From the NCBI GenBank assembly GCA_030537915.1, contig JAUNUZ010000059.1, forward strand, positions 3,051 to 9,600: a DNA stretch of 6,550 nt, in the 5' to 3' direction. The stretch comes from Micrococcales bacterium. Lineage in GTDB: Bacteria > Actinomycetota > Actinomycetes > Actinomycetales > Dermatophilaceae. The position numbers were made by a program, and so were the translations under genes. The notes under the pieces are model-generated. The model was given only the letters and a program-made list of their open reading frames with translations, made no database searches and was not told the DNA's origin. Each line of letters starts with the position of its first letter. Position 1 is the stretch's first letter. This document shows positions 1-5,178 of this stretch, piece by piece.

Positions 1-2663
1 CCCTGGACGATGTGAGCAGCCTCGACGAGGACCGTATCCTTCGCTCATTCCTCTGGGTCATCCGCGCCACGCTACGCACCAACTTTTATCAAGAGGGAGC
101 GGACGGGGCGCCGACCAAGCCGACCGTGTGCCTCAAGCTCGACCCCACCCTGATCCCCGGGTTGCCTAGCCCCAAGCCGAAATTCGAGATCTGGGTCTTC
201 GGGCCGCGAGTCGAGGGCGTGCATCTGCGCTTCGGCCACGTTGCTCGTGGCGGGCTGCGCTGGAGCGACCGGCGCGAGGACTTCCGCACCGAGGTGCTCG
301 GCCTCGTCAAGGCCCAGATGGTCAAGAACGCCGTCATCGTGCCCACCGGCAGCAAGGGCGGCTTCATTGCCAAGCAACTGCCCGACCCCAGCGACCGCGA
401 CGCCTGGATGGCTGAGGGGATCGCCGCCTACAAGCTCTTCATCTCGGCCTTGCTCGACGTGACCGATAACCGCGTCGCGGGGCAGATCGTGCCTCCGCCA
501 CGCGTCGTGCGCCACGACGAGGACGATCCCTACCTCGTCGTCGCTGCCGACAAGGGCACCGCGAGTTTCTCCGACATCGCCAATGGGGTGGCTCGCGAGT
601 ACGGCTTCTGGCTCGATGACGCGTTCGCTTCCGGGGGTAGCGCCGGGTACGACCACAAGGGCATGGGCATCACCGCCCGTGGCGCGTGGGAGTCGGTCAA
701 GCGACACTTCCGCGAGATCGGCCATGACACCCAGACCCAGGACTTCACCGTTGTCGGCGTGGGCGATATGAGCGGTGACGTCTTCGGCAACGGGATGCTG
801 CTATCGGAGCACATCCGCCTTGTTGCGGCCTTCGACCACCGGCACATCTTCATCGACCCCGATCCCGAGGCGGCCTGCTCGTATACCGAGCGGCGACGCC
901 TCTTCGACCTGCCGCGCAGCTCCTGGGCGGACTACGACACGACGCTCATCAGCGAGGGCGGCGGGGTCTTCGCGCGCACCGCCAAGTCGATCCGGCTCAC
1001 GGACCAGATCCGGGGGGCGCTTGGCCTTGCCGACGATCTCGAATCGCTCACCCCGGCCGAGCTCATGCGAGGCGTGCTGCAGGCTCCCGTCGACCTGTTG
1101 TGGAACGGCGGTATCGGCACGTATGTCAAGGCCTCCTCAGAGAGCAACCCCCAGATCGGCGACCGCGCCAACGACGCGATCCGAGTCGACGGTGAACAGC
1201 TGCGGGCCCAGGTCGTCGGCGAGGGCGGTAACCTCGGCTGCAGTCAGCTCGGGCGCATCGAAGCGGCCCTAGCCGGGGTCCGGATCAACACCGACGCCAT
1301 CGACAACTCAGCCGGCGTCGATACCTCCGACCACGAGGTCAACATCAAGATCTTGCTGACCGGACTCTTGCGCCAAGATGACCTCACGCTCAAGCAGCGC
1401 AACGAGCTGCTCGTCGAGATGACTCAGGACGTGGGACTGGCGGTTCTGCGCGACAACTATGAGCAGAACGTCCTGCTCGGAAACGCACGCGCCCAGGAGC
1501 ACCAGATGCTCGGCGTCCACCGCCGATTCATGGACTGGTTGACCCAGCGCGGAGAGCTCGATCGGGCTCTGGAGTTCCTTCCCGACGACGCGACACTCGA
1601 GGAGCGGGCGGCGCAAGGACGCGGTCTGACGTCGCCGGAGTTCTCGGTGCTCGTCGCCTACGCCAAGCTAGCTCTCAAGGCCGATCTGATGGAGAGTAGC
1701 CTCCCGGACGAGGCGTGGTTCCACAGCACGCTCGAGCGCTACTTCCCTGCGCCGGTGCGCGAGGGCTACCCCGACGAACTGGGCAAGCACCCCCTGCACC
1801 GGGAGATCGTCGTCAACTCGGTGGCGAACTCCCTCATCAACCGGGGCGGGATCACGTTCGTCTACCGGGCGATGGAGGAGACGGGTGCCTCCAGCGACCA
1901 GGTGGCCCGGGCTTTCGTCGTCGCACGAGAGTGCTTCGGCCTGCCCTCCTTCGTCGACGACGTCGAAGCCCTCGACAACGTCGTGCCCACGGCCGCGCAG
2001 ACCGCGTCCTATCTGGAGTTCCGGCGACTGCTTGACCGCAGCGTCCGCTGGTTCTTGCAGAACCGACCCTCCAGCCTTGACGTCGCGGCCGAGATCGAAC
2101 GCTTCGGCCCGCACATCACCGCTACTCGCAAACGGATGTCGGAGCTGCTCGTCGGCGGCGAGCTCGTCCGGTTGGAACGCCAGGCGCAGCGGCTGCAGGA
2201 TGAAGGCTTCCCACGTGAGCTGGCGCTGCGCGTCGCGTCGCTGCTCGACACCTACTCCTGCCTGGACATCGTCGAGATCGCCGCCGAGACCGGGCGCGAC
2301 CTCGACGAGATCACCTCGATGTACTTCGCGGTGTCGGAGCACTTCGAGATCGACAGCCTGCTCTTCCGGGTGGCCGGGCTCTCGCGCGAGAATCGCTGGG
2401 ATGCCTTGGCTCGGGGCGCGATGCGAGACGACCTCTACTCGGTGCTCGACTCGTTGACCCGGTCCGTGCTGGAAGCGACCGATTCGCAGGACGACTCCTC
2501 GACGCGGCTCGAGCGCTGGGTGCAGGGGAATTCGGCGTCGTTGGAGCGGACTCGAAACGCTCTCAGCGGGATCGACTCCCTCAGTGATCCAGGGCTCGCG
2601 CCTCTGTCGGTCGCCCTGCGCAGCCTGCGCAGCATCGTGCGGGCCGGTAGCGCCACAACATAG
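1..2663 (+). CDS. gdh: NAD-specific glutamate dehydrogenase, large (GDH_180-type), C-terminal part; 5' end outside window
   Basis: Oxidative deamination of L-glutamate to 2-oxoglutarate and ammonium with NAD+, in the cytoplasm. The frame is open to the left edge (codons begin at base 3), so the GTG at 12 is internal and not the start. About 887 codons are visible. Family members run to roughly 1,600 residues, so the N-terminal regulatory region is missing. Numbering from the GTG at 12, the catalytic domain shows GGLRWSDR (80-87), KAQMVKNAVIVPTGSKGGF (100-118), ADKGTASFSDIAN (179-191), AGYDHKGMGITARG (211-224), a nucleotide-binding glycine stretch VGVGDMSGDVFGNG (248-261), LLWNGGIGTYVK (362-373), VGEGGNLG (402-409) and NSAGVDTSDHEVNIK (432-446). 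The rest is the helical C-terminal region typical of the family. It ends at TAG 2661-2663, followed by a hairpin. In mycobacteria this enzyme is inhibited by the FHA protein GarA; nothing here tests that. Identification is firm; the symbol is generic. Confidence 0.97.
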   Translation, partial: LDDVSSLDEDRILRSFLWVIRATLRTNFYQEGADGAPTKPTVCLKLDPTLIPGLPSPKPKFEIWVFGPRVEGVHLRFGHVARGGLRWSDRREDFRTEVLGLVKAQMVKNAVIVPTGSKGGFIAKQLPDPSDRDAWMAEGIAAYKLFISALLDVTDNRVAGQIVPPPRVVRHDEDDPYLVVAADKGTASFSDIANGVAREYGFWLDDAFASGGSAGYDHKGMGITARGAWESVKRHFREIGHDTQTQDFTVVGVGDMSGDVFGNGMLLSEHIRLVAAFDHRHIFIDPDPEAACSYTERRRLFDLPRSSWADYDTTLISEGGGVFARTAKSIRLTDQIRGALGLADDLESLTPAELMRGVLQAPVDLLWNGGIGTYVKASSESNPQIGDRANDAIRVDGEQLRAQVVGEGGNLGCSQLGRIEAALAGVRINTDAIDNSAGVDTSDHEVNIKILLTGLLRQDDLTLKQRNELLVEMTQDVGLAVLRDNYEQNVLLGNARAQEHQMLGVHRRFMDWLTQRGELDRALEFLPDDATLEERAAQGRGLTSPEFSVLVAYAKLALKADLMESSLPDEAWFHSTLERYFPAPVREGYPDELGKHPLHREIVVNSVANSLINRGGITFVYRAMEETGASSDQVARAFVVARECFGLPSFVDDVEALDNVVPTAAQTASYLEFRRLLDRSVRWFLQNRPSSLDVAAEIERFGPHITATRKRMSELLVGGELVRLERQAQRLQDEGFPRELALRVASLLDTYSCLDIVEIAAETGRDLDEITSMYFAVSEHFEIDSLLFRVAGLSRENRWDALARGAMRDDLYSVLDSLTRSVLEATDSQDDSSTRLERWVQGNSASLERTRNALSGIDSLSDPGLAPLSVALRSLRSIVRAGSATT

Positions 2664-2678
2664 CCGGTCCGTCCACGA

Positions 2679-2718
2679 TCGTGCGTCGCAGCGCTGCCGG
2701 CCGGGCTGCGACGCACGA
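2679..2718 (+). terminator. 14-bp perfect hairpin between gdh and pdtaS, probable gdh terminator
   Basis: Bases 2679-2692 (TCGTGCGTCGCAGC) are perfectly complementary to 2705-2718, with a 12-nt loop that contains CCGGCCGG. The stem begins 15 nt after the gdh stop codon. No T-run follows, so it is not a textbook intrinsic terminator, although GC-rich hairpins without a U-tract are common at gene ends in actinobacteria. It ends 18 nt before the pdtaS GTG and just before a possible -10 element, so it could also influence pdtaS expression. The structure is seen directly; the terminator role is inferred. Confidence 0.6.
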
Positions 2719-2723
2719 CTGGC

Positions 2724-2729
2724 TACGCT
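2724..2729 (+). promoter_or_regulatory. Possible -10 element for a leaderless pdtaS transcript
   Basis: TACGCT fits the actinobacterial TANNNT -10 pattern and ends 7 nt before the GTG at 2737. Transcription would then start at or within a base or two of the start codon. No purine-rich Shine-Dalgarno lies just upstream of that GTG (upstream bases GGCTACGCTGCCAGAT), which fits a leaderless message. No TTGACA-like -35 is visible; the expected position falls inside the hairpin. The element is short and could be chance. Confidence 0.35.
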
Positions 2730-2736
2730 GCCAGAT

Positions 2737-4248
2737 GTGCCCACTCTCTACGACGTCTTGAAGCGCGCCCGGTATCTGGGCCCGGAGGACATCGAGTGGC
2801 TGCACCTGCTCGTCGGGGACTGGCAACTCGTCTCCGACCTGGGGTTCTCCGATCTCGTCCTCTGGGTCCGGGTCGACGACGTCACGGCGGCGGACCGGGC
2901 CTGGGTCGTGGCGAATCACGTCCGCCCCAACACGGGGCCGCTCGTCTTCTTCGACGACATCGTCGGTTCTTCGGCCGGGCCGGACCGGCGCGTGCTGCTC
3001 GAGACCTGCGTCGCCCAGCAACGGATCGTCAAGGATCAGGACTCGCACTGGAATGCGGAGGTATCGGTCCGGCAGGAGGCGATCCCGGTCATGCGCGCCG
3101 GGCGGGTCATCGCGGTCCTGACTCGGCACACGAACACCGCCTTCAACAGGCTGCCCAGCCGCCTCGAACTCACCTACCTCGACCTCGCTGAGCAACTCGC
3201 GAAGATGATCGCCACCGGGGGGTTCCCCACGATCGGGGCGCCGACCGGCCAGCGCCGTGGCGCGCCACGCGTGGGTGACGGGGTTCTCTGTCTCGACGTC
3301 GAGGGATGTGTCACCTACGCCAGCCCCAACGCCATCTCGGCACTGCATAGGCTCGGGCATCCCGGTGACGTGGTCGACGAGATTCTGAGCCGGATCATCA
3401 CGGATCTGCTCGAGGACCACACGGCGCTCGACGAGAGCCTTGTACTCGTCGTCACCGGACGGGCGCCGTGGCGCAGCGAGGTCGATGCGCGGGGCACCAG
3501 CCTCAGCCTGCGCGCGATTCCGCTCACGGACGGCCCGGACCGGGTCGGCGCCCTCATCCTGCTCCGGGACGTCTCCGAGTTGCGCCGTCGCGAGCGCGAG
3601 CTTATGACTAAGGACGCCACGATTCGCGAGATCCACCACCGCGTGAAGAACAACCTGCAGACGGTGGCTGCCCTACTGCGGCTGCAGTCGCGCCGGGGAA
3701 CCGATGAGCAGGCGAAGGCGGCGCTGCAGGAGGCGGGGCGCCGGGTCGCCACGATCGCGCTCGTGCACGAGACGCTGAGCCAGACGCTCGACGAGGATGT
3801 CGATTTCGACGAGGTCCTCACCCGCACGCTCACCGCGGTGGTCGAGGTAGCGACGGACGGTCCAGCCGTGCAGTGGGAGCTGACGGGTGGCTTCGGTCGG
3901 GTCGGCGCCGAGGACGCGACCTCCCTGGCCATGATCCTCGCCGAACTCGTGCAGAACGCGGCTGAGCATGGTCTCGCGCAGGCCGGGGGACGAGTCGTAG
4001 TCGACGCACAGCGGGATCAGGAGCGGCGCCTCGTCGTCGCGGTCACCGACGACGGCGCGGGCCTGCCGCCCGGATTCCGGCCTGGCAGCTCCGGAGTGGG
4101 CACCCAGAGCGTTCAGGCGCTGGTCGAGGACCTGCGCGGGTCCATCACGTGGTCGGACGCGAAGCCGCGTGGGACGCGGGTCCGCTTCACGGCCCGACTG
4201 CGGAGGTCGCGCAGCCACCACCGCGAGGACGACGAACCCGACGCCTGA
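2737..4248 (+). CDS. pdtaS: Sensor histidine kinase, PdtaS type (GAF-PAS-HisKA_2-HATPase)
   Basis: Cytoplasmic sensor kinase of a two-component system whose partner in mycobacteria is PdtaR, an ANTAR-domain RNA-binding antiterminator. The frame is open further upstream, into gdh, but family similarity begins at GTG 2737 (VPTLYDVLKRARYL, then HLLVGDWQLVSDLGFSDLVL). This gives 503 aa, close to the 501 aa of M. tuberculosis PdtaS. An N-terminal GAF-like domain spans about 20-160 and a PAS-like domain about 178-282. The HisKA_2 dimerisation domain carries the phospho-acceptor motif EIHHRVKNNLQ at 298-308; His301, next to the Arg, is the likely acceptor by alignment with the related HWE motif. The ATPase domain has an N-box ELVQNAAEHG (403-412), a G1 box DDGAGLPPG (438-446) and a G2 box GVGTQSV (453-459). 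All catalytic motifs are intact. There is no signal peptide or membrane segment. It faces whiB1 tail to tail, as in mycobacteria. No response-regulator gene is present in the window. Confidence 0.93.
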   Translation: MPTLYDVLKRARYLGPEDIEWLHLLVGDWQLVSDLGFSDLVLWVRVDDVTAADRAWVVANHVRPNTGPLVFFDDIVGSSAGPDRRVLLETCVAQQRIVKDQDSHWNAEVSVRQEAIPVMRAGRVIAVLTRHTNTAFNRLPSRLELTYLDLAEQLAKMIATGGFPTIGAPTGQRRGAPRVGDGVLCLDVEGCVTYASPNAISALHRLGHPGDVVDEILSRIITDLLEDHTALDESLVLVVTGRAPWRSEVDARGTSLSLRAIPLTDGPDRVGALILLRDVSELRRRERELMTKDATIREIHHRVKNNLQTVAALLRLQSRRGTDEQAKAALQEAGRRVATIALVHETLSQTLDEDVDFDEVLTRTLTAVVEVATDGPAVQWELTGGFGRVGAEDATSLAMILAELVQNAAEHGLAQAGGRVVVDAQRDQERRLVVAVTDDGAGLPPGFRPGSSGVGTQSVQALVEDLRGSITWSDAKPRGTRVRFTARLRRSRSHHREDDEPDA

Positions 4249-4264
4249 GACGCGGAACCCACGA

Positions 4265-4302
4265 CAGGCAGGGCGCCACGTCTGAGGTGGTGGCCCTGCC
4301 TG
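4265..4302. terminator. Bidirectional hairpin between convergent pdtaS and whiB1
   Basis: CAGGCAGGGC (4265-4274) pairs perfectly with GCCCTGCCTG (4293-4302). After a small bulge, CCAC (4276-4279) pairs with GTGG (4287-4290) around a 7-nt loop. The hairpin starts 17 nt after the pdtaS stop and ends 40 nt past the whiB1 stop on the other strand, so it suits termination of both convergent genes. There is no clear T-run on either side, so the role is inferred from position and stem strength. Confidence 0.72.
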
Positions 4303-4341
4303 GTCGGTCGTGCGTCGGGCAGCCGGACGCGCCGGGGCGGC

Positions 4342-4590
4342 TCAGCCGGCCCGACGAGCGCGCGCGTTGCGTCGCTTCAGGGCGCGACGCTCGTCCTCGG
4401 ACAGTCCGCCCCATACGCCGGCGTCCTGGCCTGACTCCAACGCCCAGCGCAGGCAGACCTCCTGGACCTCGCAGCGTCGACAGACCGCCTTGGCTTCCTC
4501 GATCTGGAGGAGGGCCGGTCCCGTGTTGCCGATCGGGAAGAAGAGCTCAGGGTCTTCTTCCAAGCATGCAGCGCGGCTGCGCCAGTCCAT
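4342..4590 (-). CDS. whiB1: WhiB1, WhiB-family [4Fe-4S] transcriptional regulator
   Basis: Small Fe-S cluster protein that acts at promoters through the primary sigma factor. In M. tuberculosis WhiB1 is essential, reacts with nitric oxide and binds SigA region 4. The product is 82 aa. Four cysteines at 9, 37, 40 and 46 (C-X27-C-X2-C-X5-C) form the cluster-binding set, at the spacing I recall for mycobacterial WhiB1. The glycine turn GVWGG is at 58-62, followed by SEDERRALKRRNARARR, the basic DNA-binding tail. The start MDWR and the stretch EDPELFFPIGNTGPAL are characteristic of WhiB1 rather than other Wbl paralogues. The frame is open far upstream, but the ATG at 4590 is chosen because it has AAGGAG 9 nt ahead and gives the family's usual N terminus. 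It is convergent with pdtaS, and a CRP-type site lies about 340 bp upstream. All key residues are present. Confidence 0.95.
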   Translation of the reverse strand: MDWRSRAACLEEDPELFFPIGNTGPALLQIEEAKAVCRRCEVQEVCLRWALESGQDAGVWGGLSEDERRALKRRNARARRAG

Positions 4591-4599
4591 GTGAGGGTG

Positions 4600-4605
4600 C
4601 TCCTT
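4600..4605 (-). promoter_or_regulatory. Ribosome binding site of whiB1
   Basis: AAGGAG on the minus strand, 9 nt before the ATG at 4590. It decides this start over the many upstream in-frame codons, the farthest being an ATG at 4944. Confidence 0.85.
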
Positions 4606-4860
4606 GCTTCGGGGTCCGCCGGTCGGCCGGGTCCGGGCCGGTGTGTTGCTGCGTTTACGTGCTTCGCCCGCGCCCTTCGACTGCGCGCCGATGGTTTCGG
4701 TACTCAGGCGATGCGGTCGCTTCATTGCCACCCCCGCGGAACCGCGTCTCTGACGTGGGCTCACCGAGGAGCCGACGCGATCGACGGACTCGGTTTCACC
4801 CGCGAGCGAGACGCGGTGGACTTCTACTTCGTGGCGGTATAACGCCGCCGACGTTTGTGT

Positions 4861-4876
4861 TGTTCCTAGCCTCACA
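4861..4876. promoter_or_regulatory. Weak second CRP-like site
   Basis: TGTTCCTAGCCTCACA matches the TGTGA-N6-TCACA consensus at 8 of 10 fixed positions; the right half is perfect and the left half is 3 of 5. Its centre is 69 bp from that of the perfect site, towards whiB1. It overlaps a possible whiB1 -10 (TAGGAA on the minus strand), where binding would block transcription. Two CRP sites of different strength are known at the mycobacterial whiB1 promoter, which makes this worth listing. A match this loose can occur by chance. Confidence 0.35.
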
Positions 4877-4929
4877 GCAGGGGAGGGGGCAGGGCAAGGC
4901 CTAAGCATGCGTTTGCGCACGCCGTTGCA

Positions 4930-4945
4930 TGTGAAAAAAGTCACA
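4930..4945. promoter_or_regulatory. CRP/GlxR-type cAMP-receptor-protein binding site
   Basis: TGTGAAAAAAGTCACA matches the CRP-family consensus TGTGA-N6-TCACA at all ten fixed positions. In M. tuberculosis the CRP homologue (Rv3676) binds upstream of whiB1 and makes it cAMP-responsive, so whiB1 (start at 4590, about 340 bp away) is the first candidate target. The site also lies 234 bp upstream of the rightward gene at 5179. It is centred about 38 bp before the start site expected from TAAGTT (4964-4969), a spacing that could suit activation in that direction. The site is seen directly; which gene it controls is inferred. Confidence 0.85.
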
Positions 4946-5112
4946 AGGGAGGATTCGCCCAGCTAAGTTTACGTCACAGGACGGGGCCAGAAGTCTGTGG
5001 GTCGTGCGTGGCTGCCCCGCCTCGCCGCGCTGCCCAGCAGAGGGTAGACGGGTGCCGTGACGAGACGCCGGGGAACCCATGGATGCGGTGGGCTCGCCGA
5101 GCCGGTAGCGTT

Positions 5113-5132
5113 AACCTACGCTTGCGTAAGTT
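5113..5132. promoter_or_regulatory. 20-bp TetR-operator-like palindrome upstream of the nitronate monooxygenase-like gene
   Basis: AAC-C-TACGC at 5113-5121 mirrors GCGTA-A-GTT at 5124-5132, with only one mismatched pair (C5116/A5129) around a central TT. Size, symmetry and position (46 bp before the GTG at 5179) suit a dimeric repressor such as a TetR-family protein. It overlaps TACGCT (5117-5122), a possible -10 for the rightward gene, so binding there would repress. The regulator is not in the window and its identity is unknown. Confidence 0.55.
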
Positions 5133-5166
5133 GCGTTCAGTTGTCCTGTCTGTTGTCCCTGCTCCC

Positions 5167-5171
5167 GGAGG
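5167..5171 (+). promoter_or_regulatory. Ribosome binding site of the nitronate monooxygenase-like gene
   Basis: GGAGG with 7 nt spacing to the GTG at 5179. It selects that GTG over later in-frame starts, such as the ATG at 5224, which would remove the conserved N-terminal VIQGGMG. Confidence 0.85.
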
Positions 5172-5178
5172 TGTCGGA

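Larger units (their letters stand above)
4591..5178. other. 588-bp divergent intergenic region between whiB1 and the nitronate monooxygenase-like gene
   Basis: I find no convincing protein or RNA gene here. It begins with the whiB1 ribosome binding site (4600-4605) and ends with that of the rightward gene (5167-5171). Between them are a perfect CRP-type palindrome (4930-4945), a weaker CRP-like match (4861-4876), a G-rich stretch (4880-4899) and a 20-bp operator-like palindrome (5113-5132). A GC hairpin, GGCGG/CCGCC at 4833-4849, encloses TATAAC. Possible -10 hexamers are TAAGTT (4964-4969, +), TAAACT (4971-4966, -) and TAGGAA (4868-4863, -). None has a good -35, so start sites cannot be fixed from sequence. 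Local base composition is more A/T-rich around 4900-4975 and 5105-5160, as expected for promoters. Confidence 0.7.

Noticed and set aside
2584..2736. N-terminal extension of the pdtaS frame into gdh
   Set aside because: The frame is open, but it would overlap gdh by 80 bp and run through the hairpin. Family similarity and length both start at GTG 2737.
1668..2744. Long open frame (358 codons) on the minus strand opposite gdh
   Set aside because: It is antisense to a clearly conserved enzyme, has low-complexity Arg/Gly/Ala/Asp-rich composition and no recognisable motif. This is the usual mirror frame of high-G+C genes.
2581..3639. 352-codon open frame on the minus strand opposite pdtaS
   Set aside because: It overlaps the pdtaS GAF and PAS regions in antisense and shows no family motif; GC-bias artefact.
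2679..4317. TCGTGCGTCG occurring at 2679-2688 and again at 4308-4317 as a dispersed repeat
   Set aside because: A 10-mer of this base composition can recur by chance, and the surrounding sequence does not match.
4591..4842. 83-codon plus-strand frame in the whiB1 upstream region
   Set aside because: No family resemblance, starts opposite the whiB1 ribosome binding site, and ends at the TATAAC stem; most likely chance.
4833..4849. GGCGG/CCGCC stem around TATAAC as an intrinsic terminator or riboswitch part
   Set aside because: Only 5 bp of stem with a 7-nt loop, no T-run and no matching aptamer structure around it.
4591..4944. 118-residue N-terminal extension of WhiB1 from an ATG at 4944
   Set aside because: WhiB1 proteins start at MDWR, and AAGGAG precedes the ATG at 4590. 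The extension has no family similarity and begins inside the CRP palindrome.
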